64,000 bases of DNA from Hyphomicrobium sp. Lineage in GTDB: Bacteria > Pseudomonadota > Alphaproteobacteria > Rhizobiales > Hyphomicrobiaceae. Numbering within the stretch: the first letter of the stretch is position 1; every line of letters begins with the position of its first letter. The translations under genes and the position numbers were made by a program. Under the pieces are notes generated by a model that was not told the origin of the DNA, did no database searches, and worked only from the letters and a program-made list of their open reading frames with translations. The stretch covers positions 62,001-126,000 of the forward strand of contig JADJVG010000003.1 in assembly GCA_016716675.1 (NCBI GenBank), written 5' to 3'. Shown one piece after another: positions 28,612-38,223 of this stretch.

Positions 28612-28652
28612 AATAAAAAGCCCGGAACCGCATGCAGACGGTTCCGGGCCCA
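28612..28652 (-). terminator. terminator between yraN and a secreted-protein gene
   Basis: GCCCGGAACCG (28620-28630) and CGGTTCCGGGC (28639-28649) make a perfect 11-bp stem. The AAATAAAAA on the left becomes a U tract for leftward transcripts, so it mainly serves the gene at 28675. Confidence 0.75.
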
Positions 28653-28674
28653 ATCGCGTCAGGAGATGAGAGGT

Positions 28675-29028
28675 CTAGTCGCGGTAGCCGCCGCGGTGAT
28701 CGCGGCTGATTTCGGACGCGATCGCGATGCCAAGGATGGTGGCAAACGCGCCGATCGCGAGGTTGCGGCCGGTGTGGTCGCGGTGGCGGCCGTAATAGCC
28801 ATTGTGACGGCGCGGACCGCCGTAGGCGTAATTCTGGCCGCCGTGCCGGCGCCAGCCGCGATTATGATTGTTGTAGTTGCTGTACTGGTTGCTGTGCCGG
28901 CTATAAGAACTCCCGCCGTCGCGATGGCCATTGAAATCGCGAGCATTGGCGGCGGACGCCATCGGCAACAGGCTGCCGGCGGCCATGGCCGAGATGACGG
29001 CCGAGGTGATGACGGACTTGATTGACAT
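28675..29028 (-). CDS. secreted Gly/His/Arg/Tyr-rich protein
   Basis: 117 residues from MSIKSVITSAVISAMAAGSL, a signal peptide cut near ANARD. The middle is rich in Asn, His, Tyr, Gly and Arg (SNYNNHNRGWRRHGGQNYAY). A hydrophobic stretch, NLAIGAFATILGIAIASE, near the C-terminus looks like a glycine-containing membrane helix. Proteins of this design are common and uncharacterised in Hyphomicrobiales. A frame extends further upstream to 29163 but without a signal peptide at its start. Confidence 0.7.
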   Translation of the reverse strand: MSIKSVITSAVISAMAAGSLLPMASAANARDFNGHRDGGSSYSRHSNQYSNYNNHNRGWRRHGGQNYAYGGPRRHNGYYGRHRDHTGRNLAIGAFATILGIAIASEISRDHRGGYRD

Positions 29029-29461
29029 GTGATTGAGGCTCCCTGCCCGCTCAGATCCCCGGGATGCTTCCCGGATTGCGCGCCGGAGAACCCGGCTGCG
29101 TCGATGATCGGTTTTTACGGCATCGCAATTGAACGGCGTTTGAACAGCGCTTGCAGGATCCATTCATGTTGGCGGTGGCTTTGGGCGTGGTCATGCTGAC
29201 CGGTGCCATTCAGTGGTCCCGGCGCATCCGCGCCGCGTTCGGGAGCGAGAATTGTCCGCAAATGCGGCAACGCGCCCCCTTACCAGACGTTGAAGCAGGC
29301 ATGGGCGCGTGTTAAGCACAGCCCGGCTTCCGAAGGGGATGACGGAGACTTGGCCGTTTATTTCCCTTTTTGCCATTGAAGACCTTCCTTAAAGCGGGCG
29401 CACTTGGGCCATTCGAGCCCCGCCCCCAATGTGCCCAATTGGGCAATCGTGAGCGCGCGAC
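29029..29461. other. intergenic region before the ATP synthase operon
   Basis: 433 bp with no convincing gene or tRNA. It must contain the atp operon promoter, but no clear -35/-10 pair could be chosen. A 14-bp palindrome lies at 29432-29445. Confidence 0.4.
29432..29445. promoter_or_regulatory. 14-bp perfect palindrome before atpH
   Basis: TGCCCAATTGGGCA, ending 16 bases before the atpH GTG. Its position suits a repressor operator or a fold affecting ribosome access. The sequence between it and atpH has no obvious Shine-Dalgarno motif. Confidence 0.4.
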
Positions 29462-30025
29462 GTGGCATCGAACGAAACAGTCGTTGAAGGGGTTGCCGGA
29501 CGCTATGCGTCGGCCCTGTTCGAACTGGCAAAGGAAGCCTCGAAGACTACCGAGGTGGAAGCCGATCTCAATAAATTCCAGGCCTTGCTCGACGAGAGCT
29601 CAGATCTGGTCAGCATGGTCCGCTCACCGGTGATTTCCACCGAAGAGCAGTGTAAGGCCATGGACGCCCTCATGGCGAAAGCCGGAATCGGTGGCTTGGC
29701 CGCAAATTTCTTCAAGCTGATCGCCTCCAACCGCCGCCTTTTCGCGGCGCAGGATATGATCATGGCCTATTGCGCCATCGCCGCGAAGGCGCGTGGAGAA
29801 ATCAGCGCTGAAGTCACGAGCGCTGTCGCACTCAACGACGCGCAGGTCGCTGAACTGAAGCAAGCTTTGAAGGCCTCCGTCGGCAAAGACGTGACGCTCG
29901 CTACCCGGGTTGATCAAACCCTGCTCGGCGGTCTGATCGTCAAGGTCGGCAGCCGGATGATTGATTCCTCGCTCCGCACCAAGCTCGAGACCCTCAAGGT
30001 CCAGCTCAACGGAACAGGCGCATAA
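29462..30025 (+). CDS. atpH: F1F0 ATP synthase delta subunit
   Basis: 187 residues from a GTG. Delta links the F1 head to the peripheral stalk. Motifs: VAGRYASALFELAKEAS at the N-terminus, FFKLIASNRRLF in the middle, and the C-terminal TRVDQTLLGGLIVKVGSRMIDSS. It heads the F1 cluster atpH-A-G-D-C; Fo genes are not in the window, as is usual for Alphaproteobacteria. Confidence 0.96.
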   Translation: MASNETVVEGVAGRYASALFELAKEASKTTEVEADLNKFQALLDESSDLVSMVRSPVISTEEQCKAMDALMAKAGIGGLAANFFKLIASNRRLFAAQDMIMAYCAIAAKARGEISAEVTSAVALNDAQVAELKQALKASVGKDVTLATRVDQTLLGGLIVKVGSRMIDSSLRTKLETLKVQLNGTGA

Positions 30026-30135
30026 CGCACGAGACATGGATCGCTGCGCGGAGTTTCCGGGCAGCGTTTTTCATAACAAATGAGATGGGGCCTTCGGCCC
30101 TCAAACGAAACGACCAAGGGAAGAGGTCATAGACC

Positions 30136-31665
<1,530 letters not shown>

Positions 31666-31692
31666 TCGGGCCCCCTTTAAGGAGAGCGCTCG

Positions 31693-32577
31693 ATGGCGAG
31701 CTTAAAAGATATGCGCAACCGCATCGCCTCCGTTAAGGCGACGCAGAAGATCACCAAGGCGATGCAGATGGTCGCCGCGGCGAAGCTGCGGCGTGCCCAG
31801 GAAGCGGCCCAGTCGGCGCGCCCCTATGCAGAACGCATGGATGGTGTCCTGGCGAATCTGGCATCCAAGGTTGCTGACAAGAAGAGCGCTCCGCAGCTGC
31901 TGGTCGGCAACGGCAAGGATCAGGTTCACCTGCTCATCGTGATGACGGCTGAACGCGGCCTATGCGGCGGCTTCAACTCGAACATCGCGAAGCTCGCCCG
32001 TCAGGACGCGCAGAAGCTTCTTGCCTATGGCAAGACGGTGAAGATCTACACGGTCGGCCGCAAAGGCGCCGACAGTTTGCGCCGTGAATTCGGCAAGTCG
32101 TTTGTTGAGCGCACGGACTTCCAGGGCGTCAAGCAGCTGAACTTCGATCACGCTCAGGGCATCGCCAATAAAGTGCTCGGCATGTTCGAAGCTGGCGATT
32201 TCGACGTCGCGACGCTGTATTTCTCGGAATTCAAATCGGTCATCGCGCAGAAGCCGACGGCGCTGCAGTTGATCCCGGCCAAAATTCCGGAAGTGAAGGA
32301 CGAAGGTGCGAAGACCGCATCCGCCGTCCACGAATACGAGCCGAGCGAAGAAGAAGTGCTCGGAGATTTGTTGCGCCGTAACGTCTCGACCCAGTTGTTC
32401 CGCGGACTTCTGGAAAATGCAGCGTCCGAACAGGGCTCGCGCATGTCGGCCATGGACAACGCCACGCGCAACGCCGGTGACATGATCAACAAGCTGACGA
32501 TCAAATACAACCGTCAGCGCCAGGCCAACATCACCAAAGAACTCATCGAAATCATTTCGGGCGCAGAAGCGCTCTAA
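31693..32577 (+). CDS. atpG: F1F0 ATP synthase gamma subunit
   Basis: 294 residues. The N-terminal rotor helix is MASLKDMRNRIASVKATQKI, then TKAMQMVAAAKLRRAQ; the Rossmann part has MTAERGLCGGFNSNIAK; the C-terminal helix has SRMSAMDNATRNAGDMINKL and YNRQRQANITKELIEIISGA. Gamma is the central rotating shaft. A GGAG lies before the ATG. Confidence 0.98.
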   Translation: MASLKDMRNRIASVKATQKITKAMQMVAAAKLRRAQEAAQSARPYAERMDGVLANLASKVADKKSAPQLLVGNGKDQVHLLIVMTAERGLCGGFNSNIAKLARQDAQKLLAYGKTVKIYTVGRKGADSLRREFGKSFVERTDFQGVKQLNFDHAQGIANKVLGMFEAGDFDVATLYFSEFKSVIAQKPTALQLIPAKIPEVKDEGAKTASAVHEYEPSEEEVLGDLLRRNVSTQLFRGLLENAASEQGSRMSAMDNATRNAGDMINKLTIKYNRQRQANITKELIEIISGAEAL

Positions 32578-32607
32578 CCAGACCCGAACGCACGAGGAAA
32601 CGAAGCA

Positions 32608-34041
32608 ATGGCTAGCAAAGTTGGTAAGGTTCGCCAGGTCACTGGCGCCGTCGTCGACGTCAAGTTCGACGGAGATCTGCCCGCAATTCTGAATGCGCTC
32701 GAAACCAACAACGGCGGTCATCGCTTGGTTCTCGAAGTCGCGCAGCACTTGGGCGAAAACACGGTTCGCACCATCGCCATGGACTCGACCGAAGGTCTGG
32801 TGCGCGGTCAGTCGGTGACGGATACGGGCGCCGCGATCTCGGTGCCGGTCGGCGATGAAACGCTCGGCCGCATCATGAACGTCATCGGCGAACCGGTCGA
32901 TGAAGCCGGCCCGATCAAGACCAGCGGCGTGCGCGCCATTCACCAGCCGTCGCCGTCGTTTGCCGAACAGGCTTCGGAAGCGCAGATCCTGGTCACGGGC
33001 ATCAAGGTCGTTGACCTGCTCGCGCCGTACGCCAAGGGCGGTAAGATTGGTCTGTTCGGTGGTGCCGGCGTCGGCAAGACCGTTCTGATCATGGAACTCA
33101 TCAACAACGTTGCTAAGGCGCACGGTGGTTATTCGGTGTTCGCCGGCGTTGGCGAGCGTACGCGCGAAGGCAACGACCTTTATCACGAAATGATCGAGTC
33201 GAACGTCAACGTCGATCCAAAGAAGAACAACGGCTCGACCAAGGGTTCGAAGTGCGCACTCGTGTACGGCCAGATGAACGAACCGCCGGGCGCTCGTATG
33301 CGCGTCGCGCTGTCGGGTCTGACGGTTGCTGAAGACTTCCGCGATAAGGGCCAGGACGTGTTGTTCTTCGTCGACAACATCTTCCGCTTTACGCAAGCCG
33401 GTTCGGAAGTGTCGGCGCTGTTGGGCCGTATTCCTTCGGCGGTCGGTTATCAGCCGACGCTCGCGACCGACATGGGCGCACTTCAGGAACGGATCACCAC
33501 GACGCAGAAGGGTTCGATCACCTCGGTTCAGGCCATTTACGTTCCGGCCGACGATTTGACCGACCCGGCGCCCGCCACCTCGTTCGCGCATTTGGATGCA
33601 ACGACCGTTCTGTCGCGTTCGATCGCTGAAAAGGGCATCTACCCGGCCGTCGATCCGCTCGACTCGACGTCGCGCATGCTCGATCCGCGCATCGTCGGCG
33701 AGGAGCACTACGACGTCGCGCGCCGCGTGCCGTCGATCCTACAGAAGTACAAGAGCTTGCAGGACATCATCGCCATTCTCGGCATGGACGAACTGTCGGA
33801 AGAAGATAAGATCACGGTCGCCCGCGCCCGTAAGATTGAACGCTTCATGTCGCAGCCGTTCCACGTCGCCGAAGTGTTCACCGGTTCGCCGGGCAAGCTC
33901 GTGTCGCTCGCCGATACGATCAAGGCGTTCAAGGGTCTGTGCGATGGCGACTACGACCATCTCCCCGAGCCGGCGTTCTACATGGTCGGCACGATCGATG
34001 AAGCCATCGCCAAGGCTGAGAAGCTGGCGGAAGCTGCCTAA
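32608..34041 (+). CDS. atpD: F1F0 ATP synthase beta subunit
   Basis: 477 residues, the catalytic subunit. The P-loop GGAGVGKTVLIMEL is near residue 151. Others: GERTREGNDLYHEMIES, the DELSEED-type lever reads DELSEEDKITV, and ALLGRIPSAVGYQPTLATDM. Spacing to the next gene is only 48 bp, but that gene is a small extra protein rather than atpC. Confidence 0.98.
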   Translation: MASKVGKVRQVTGAVVDVKFDGDLPAILNALETNNGGHRLVLEVAQHLGENTVRTIAMDSTEGLVRGQSVTDTGAAISVPVGDETLGRIMNVIGEPVDEAGPIKTSGVRAIHQPSPSFAEQASEAQILVTGIKVVDLLAPYAKGGKIGLFGGAGVGKTVLIMELINNVAKAHGGYSVFAGVGERTREGNDLYHEMIESNVNVDPKKNNGSTKGSKCALVYGQMNEPPGARMRVALSGLTVAEDFRDKGQDVLFFVDNIFRFTQAGSEVSALLGRIPSAVGYQPTLATDMGALQERITTTQKGSITSVQAIYVPADDLTDPAPATSFAHLDATTVLSRSIAEKGIYPAVDPLDSTSRMLDPRIVGEEHYDVARRVPSILQKYKSLQDIIAILGMDELSEEDKITVARARKIERFMSQPFHVAEVFTGSPGKLVSLADTIKAFKGLCDGDYDHLPEPAFYMVGTIDEAIAKAEKLAEAA

Positions 34042-34089
34042 GGACGGCAGCGGCCCCAAGGGGCGCGCGCCGCAAGGAGAAGAATAAGA

Positions 34090-34362
34090 ATGTCCCAGGT
34101 CGCGACCCCTTTCGGCAGCCGCTGTGAAGAACTGAAGGAACCCATCGAGGGCGGCGATTTCGAGCCGCTCATCACTGTCGGCGCCGACGACGTGATCTAC
34201 ATGACCGTTGGCCTTGTTGATCTCGAAGAAGACGAGCCAGGTTTGGTAGATCACCCGATGTTCTTCTGCCCGTTCTGCGGCTCCAAGCTGCAAACACCGG
34301 AAGATGTGCGGGCCAAGGCCGGCGCCGAAGGCGAAGATGAAAACGACGAGGACACGGTTTAA
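34090..34362 (+). CDS. small acidic CxxC protein inserted in the atp operon
   Basis: 90 residues with AAGGAGA before the ATG. It has GSRCEELKEPIEGGDFEPLI, a middle beta-like part (VIYMTVGLVDLEEDEPG), then FFCPFCGSKLQTPEDVR with a CxxC of zinc-ribbon type, and a very acidic tail. With Cys near residue 12 there are three cysteines, so a full four-Cys site would need another ligand or a dimer. The strand and short gaps (48 bp from atpD, 71 bp to atpC) indicate co-transcription with the ATP synthase genes. No function is known to me; a role in assembly or regulation of F1 is only inferred from position. Confidence 0.8.
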   Translation: MSQVATPFGSRCEELKEPIEGGDFEPLITVGADDVIYMTVGLVDLEEDEPGLVDHPMFFCPFCGSKLQTPEDVRAKAGAEGEDENDEDTV

Positions 34363-34433
34363 GGGTTTCGGCGCCTTTGTTACGAAGCTTTCCGGCATCC
34401 CTTCGCGGGCCCTGCATTTAAGGACGACATAGA

Positions 34434-34832
34434 ATGGCTGGCACTTTCAAATTCGAACTCGTCTCGCCGGAGCGCGTGCTGATTTCGGTCGATGCCGATC
34501 AGGTTGTGGTACCGGGTGCCGGCGGCGATTTCGCAGTCCTCGCGGGCCACGCGCCGTTCATAACGACGCTGCGTCCGGGCGTGCTCGACGTGTTGGCAGG
34601 CGGCGCTAAGCGCCGCGTGCTGGTCAAGAGCGGTTTTGCTGAAGTCGATCCCAGCCGCCTGACGATTCTGGCGCAGGCTGCGTACGACGTCGATGAAATG
34701 ACGCCGGCAATCATCGCGCGTGAACTGTCTGCGGCGGAAGCCGATCTGGCTGCCGCCAAGGATGATGCCGCACAGTCGGCAGCTGATTCACTGGTCAACG
34801 AGTTGCGCCGCATATCGGCAAAGGCCGCTTAA
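34434..34832 (+). CDS. atpC: F1F0 ATP synthase epsilon subunit
   Basis: 132 residues. The beta-sandwich domain has FKFELVSPERVLISVDADQVVVPGAGGDFAVLAGHAP and VLVKSGFAEVDPSRLTILAQ; a C-terminal helical hairpin follows (ARELSAAEADLAAAKDDA). Epsilon couples gamma to the c-ring and can inhibit ATP hydrolysis. Last gene of the cluster; a stem-loop CGCGAGG/CCTCGCG (34884-34904) follows. Confidence 0.96.
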   Translation: MAGTFKFELVSPERVLISVDADQVVVPGAGGDFAVLAGHAPFITTLRPGVLDVLAGGAKRRVLVKSGFAEVDPSRLTILAQAAYDVDEMTPAIIARELSAAEADLAAAKDDAAQSAADSLVNELRRISAKAA

Positions 34833-34883
34833 CCCACCAGCCACATCATAGGCTCGTAGAGGACGACTCGCGCGCAAGCACAA

Positions 34884-34904
34884 CGCGAGGCGCCACACCT
34901 CGCG
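34884..34904 (+). terminator. stem-loop after atpC
   Basis: CGCGAGG at 34884-34890 and CCTCGCG at 34898-34904 with a 7-base loop. No strong T tract follows, so it may stabilise the mRNA end rather than terminate on its own. Confidence 0.4.
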
Positions 34905-35014
34905 CTTCACGTGTTGCTAGGCGGTCTCTTCCCGGCCAACGCTTGGCATGTTTATGATTTGTTAAGCACCCTCACCAATGCTTTTTGAAAGAGAGCAATG
35001 ATTCGGGGGCTGCC

Positions 35015-35374
35015 ATGGCTAACCAATTCAGTTCGCTACCGATCGCCGTTTTGCTGGGCGATGCTGCGCCCATTGCGCAGCACGACTCCGACGCGGCAAC
35101 TGACGTCGTGCATTCCCAAGTCCGTGCATTGCAGGCGCTGTTGGAGCGCCCGAGCAACGCGACGATCGGGGAACTTGCGACGCTTATCCAGTCGATCACG
35201 CGCGACCTGAGTTTTTTTTCAGCTGCCATGCGCGATGTGATTGAAACAACGCATCCCCTGGCTGATGGCGGCGCCTCTAGCGGCGGCGATCAGCCGTTGA
35301 GGCGCGAGGAAATCGAATCTCTCGGCGATCTTCTATCGGCGCACGCGCGCAGCGGCAAAGTGGGCAAGGCGTAA
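35015..35374 (+). CDS. hypothetical protein
   Basis: 119 residues from MANQFSSLPIAVLLGD, soluble and mostly helical (VRALQALLERPSNATIGELATLIQSI). It ends with REEIESLGDLLSAHARSGKV. A frame extends ten codons further up from a TTG; the ATG with GGGGG before it was chosen. No family is recognised. It lies between atpC and rppH on its own. Confidence 0.5.
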   Translation: MANQFSSLPIAVLLGDAAPIAQHDSDAATDVVHSQVRALQALLERPSNATIGELATLIQSITRDLSFFSAAMRDVIETTHPLADGGASSGGDQPLRREEIESLGDLLSAHARSGKVGKA

Positions 35375-35420
35375 CTGCGCGGCGCATGTTCGCTGACGCC
35401 GATGGCGCGATGCCATCGTG

Positions 35421-35948
35421 CTACACCGCCAGCAAAGGGCGGAACGCATCCGTGACCTGCTCATAGACGTCACGCTTGAACGGCACGATCAGGCGGGGGA
35501 CAGACTCGAACGGCGCCCAACGCCACGCGTCGAACTCGGCTTTAAGCCCGTCGCGTGCGGAAATATCGATTTCACTGTCGTCGCCTGTAAAGCGCATCGC
35601 AAACCACTTCTGGCGCTGACCGCGATAGCGGCCCTTAAGCGCGATGCCGAGCAGGTTGGGTGGCAGTTCATAGGTCAACCAGTCGGGATGTTCGCCGATC
35701 ACATCGACGCTGGTGATGCCGGTTTCTTCACGCAATTCGCGCAAGGCCGCGATGCGGGGCGGCTCATATTTTTCAATGCCGCCCTGGGGCATCTGCCAGA
35801 TTTGAGCGGCATGGTCGCCGGCCCATTTCGGTTTGCGCCGTCCAACCCAGACCTTACCTTCCGCATTGAGCAGCATGATGCCCACGCAGGCGCGGATCGG
35901 TAGTGCATCAGGCTGGTTGTGTGGAACCTGTACTGCGGCGTGCTTCAT
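35421..35948 (-). CDS. rppH: RNA pyrophosphohydrolase RppH, copy 1
   Basis: 175 residues from MKHAAVQVPHNQPD; an upstream in-frame start at 36023 is less likely. RppH removes pyrophosphate from mRNA 5' ends, or hydrolyses dinucleoside polyphosphates. The Nudix box is complete: QMPQGGIEKYEPPRIAALRE followed by LREETGI. The C-terminal RYRGQRQKWFAMRF and FDAWRWAPFE are typical of RppH. A second, clearly related gene of the same length lies 156 bp upstream. Confidence 0.93.
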   Translation of the reverse strand: MKHAAVQVPHNQPDALPIRACVGIMLLNAEGKVWVGRRKPKWAGDHAAQIWQMPQGGIEKYEPPRIAALRELREETGITSVDVIGEHPDWLTYELPPNLLGIALKGRYRGQRQKWFAMRFTGDDSEIDISARDGLKAEFDAWRWAPFESVPRLIVPFKRDVYEQVTDAFRPLLAV

Positions 35949-36104
35949 AGGCGGCGCACCTAGCTGAAACGAATCGTTCGTTAGCAACGGAGAGTCGCAC
36001 CATCTAGCGAAAACACATAGCAATACTATGACATTAGGCAGCCACGCGCGCCGGTGGCGGTCAGCAGAACTCTAGCATTTATAGGTTTGGTTGGAAGCGT
36101 CAGC

Positions 36105-36632
36105 TCAGAGCGGCTGCGCCAGCGGCGCAAAGTCCTTGAGCACCTCGCGGTAGACATCGCGCTTGAATGGCACGATCAGGTCGAGCAGTTCGCCGACCTC
36201 CGCCCAACGCCAGGAGATGAACTCAACCTCGCAACCGGGCGGCGGGATGATCGAGATTTCGCTGTCGGGCCCGAAAAAGCGGTAGGCGAACCACTTCTGT
36301 TTCTGTCCGCGATAGCGGCCACGCCAAGCCTTGCCGATCAAATCCGGCGGCAGGTCATAATTGAGCCAGCGGGGATGTTCGGCGATCAGGCTGACACTGC
36401 GGATGTTGGTTTCTTCATAGAGTTCGCGGACGGCGGCCGCTGCTGGATCTTCGTCGTCGTCGATGCCGCCCTGGGGCATTTGCCACCAGGCCCCCCGGCC
36501 TTCCGCTTCGTTCTTGGCGTCAGCGCGGCAGCCGACCCAGACGAGGCCATCGGCATTGATAACCATCTGCCCAACGCAAGGGCGATAGGGCAGGCTAGCG
36601 GGATCGATGGGGGACTTGGCCGATGTGCTCAT
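36105..36632 (-). CDS. RNA pyrophosphohydrolase RppH, copy 2
   Basis: 175 residues from MSTSAKSPIDPASLPYRPCV; a longer frame reaches 36797. The Nudix box reads QMPQGGIDDDEDPAAAAVRE followed by LYEETNI, with Asn where copy 1 has the usual Gly. RYRGQKQKWFAYRF and FISWRWAEVGELLDLIVPFK match copy 1 closely, so the two are paralogues, about half identical by eye. The two genes may differ in substrate. It is separated from ctpA by a strong terminator. Confidence 0.9.
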   Translation of the reverse strand: MSTSAKSPIDPASLPYRPCVGQMVINADGLVWVGCRADAKNEAEGRGAWWQMPQGGIDDDEDPAAAAVRELYEETNIRSVSLIAEHPRWLNYDLPPDLIGKAWRGRYRGQKQKWFAYRFFGPDSEISIIPPPGCEVEFISWRWAEVGELLDLIVPFKRDVYREVLKDFAPLAQPL

Positions 36633-36692
36633 GGCTTCAAATGTAAGCGGCGGCGGGCTTTTCGGCCAGTCGTAAGGACGTCGCGCCACCCC

Positions 36693-36722
36693 AAAAAAGA
36701 AAGGGCGCCCGAAAGCGCCCTT
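36693..36722 (-). terminator. terminator of ctpA
   Basis: AAGGGCGC (36701-36708) and GCGCCCTT (36715-36722) with loop CCGAAA. The AAAAAA at 36693-36698 gives a U tract for leftward transcripts. It lies 41 bp after the ctpA stop. Confidence 0.85.
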
Positions 36723-36762
36723 CCAAAATGATTGAACCCAAGCTGTCGGCCCAAGCTGCCAG

Positions 36763-38223
36763 TTAGTTCGGCGACGTCTTGGTATCGGGTGTTGCATCGG
36801 GCGTCGCGGCAGGCGCTGGTGTTGTGCCGGCGTCGGGCGTTGCAGCGGGTGCCGGGGTTGCAGGCGTGGTCGCCGCAGACGGCGGCTCCTTAGCCGTGCC
36901 GCGCAGGAACGACAGCGCGTACTGGAGCTGCGTATCCTTATCGGGCTCTTTCGCTACGTACGACGAGGACCCGGAAACCTCTTCCTTTTCCTTGACCATT
37001 TCGCCGTCCTTCGACGCTTCCTTGTCGGAACCGTCCGGGTTCTTCAAGTGGCCGCGGAGGCTGGCTTCGCCACGCGGCTTTTCAGCCCCGAGCTTGGCTT
37101 TGATGTCGTCGGGGATTTCCTCTTCGATCACGATATCCGGGTCGATACCCTTGGCCTGGATCGAGCGGTTCGACGGGGTAAAATACCGTGCGGTCGTCAA
37201 GCGGATTGCGCCGTTGGCACCGAGCGGAATGATGGTCTGCACCGAGCCCTTGCCGAACGAGCGCGTACCGATAACGGTGGCCCGCTTGTGGTCTTGCAGA
37301 GCGCCAGCGACGATTTCAGACGCCGAAGCCGAACCGCCGTTGATCAAAACGGCGACCTTCTTGCCGTCGGTAACGTCACCTGCGCGTGCGTTGGCGCGCT
37401 GCGTTTCTTCATTGTTGCGGCCCTTGGTCAACACGATCGCGCCGCGTTCCAGGAAGTCATCCGAAACGGCAATTGCCTGATCGAGCAAGCCGCCCGGGTT
37501 GTTGCGCAGATCGATGACGTACCCTTTGATGTTCGGGCCGATCTCCTTGTTCAGGGTCTCGATGGCCTTGACCATGTTGGTGTGCGTCTGTTCGTTGAAC
37601 GTCGAAACCTTGATGTAGGCGACATCACCTTCAACGCGTGACTTGACGGCGTTGATGCGAATGACATCGCGCGTAACCTTGACGTCGAACGGGTCGTCGC
37701 GGCCCTTGCGCACGATCGTCAGCGTGATCGGCGTGTTAACCGGGCCGCGCATCTTCTCAACCGCCTGTTCAAGCGTCAGGCCCGAGATCTGTTCGTTGTC
37801 GAGATGGGTGATCAGGTCGTTGGCCATCAGCCCGGCTTTGGAGGCCGGCGTGTCATCGATCGGCGAAACGATCTTGATGACGCCGTTCTCCATGGTCACT
37901 TCGATACCGAGCCCACCGAACTCGCCGCGCGTCTGCACCTGCATGTCGCGGAAGTGCTTGGGCGACAGGTAGGCGGAGTGCGGGTCGAGCGACGTCAGCA
38001 TGCCGTTGATGGCATTCTCGATCAGCAGCGTGTCGTCGGGCTTTTCGACGTAGTCGGAACGGACGCGCTCAAGCACGTCGCCGAACAGGTCGAGCTGGCG
38101 ATAGAGTTCTGAATTCGGCGATGGCGTAGCGGAATAGGTTTGCGTCACGTTCAAAACGGTCGTGGCGCCCGCTAGGCCTGTCATCAGCAGGAATGACCAG
38201 AAAGCATAATCAGTCTTGCGCAT
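36763..38223 (-). CDS. ctpA: S41-family carboxy-terminal processing peptidase
   Basis: 486 residues from MRKTDYAFWSFLLMTGLAG, a signal anchor; an upstream open frame of 98 codons is not conserved. A PDZ domain (GGLGIEVTMENGVIKIVSPIDDTP and on) comes first. Then the S41 domain: AYIKVSTFNEQT, RNNPGGLL, the catalytic Ser in GGSASASEI (about residue 297) and Lys in SFGKGSVQT (about residue 323). The C-terminus is a Pro/Ala/Thr-rich tail of repeats such as PAPAATPDA. Works in the periplasm. The start overlaps the envC stop by one base (TAATG). Confidence 0.95.
   Translation of the reverse strand: MRKTDYAFWSFLLMTGLAGATTVLNVTQTYSATPSPNSELYRQLDLFGDVLERVRSDYVEKPDDTLLIENAINGMLTSLDPHSAYLSPKHFRDMQVQTRGEFGGLGIEVTMENGVIKIVSPIDDTPASKAGLMANDLITHLDNEQISGLTLEQAVEKMRGPVNTPITLTIVRKGRDDPFDVKVTRDVIRINAVKSRVEGDVAYIKVSTFNEQTHTNMVKAIETLNKEIGPNIKGYVIDLRNNPGGLLDQAIAVSDDFLERGAIVLTKGRNNEETQRANARAGDVTDGKKVAVLINGGSASASEIVAGALQDHKRATVIGTRSFGKGSVQTIIPLGANGAIRLTTARYFTPSNRSIQAKGIDPDIVIEEEIPDDIKAKLGAEKPRGEASLRGHLKNPDGSDKEASKDGEMVKEKEEVSGSSSYVAKEPDKDTQLQYALSFLRGTAKEPPSAATTPATPAPAATPDAGTTPAPAATPDATPDTKTSPN

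Noticed and set aside
31960..33708. Long open frame opposite atpG-atpD
   Set aside because: Shadow of the atp genes; Arg/His-rich with no motif.
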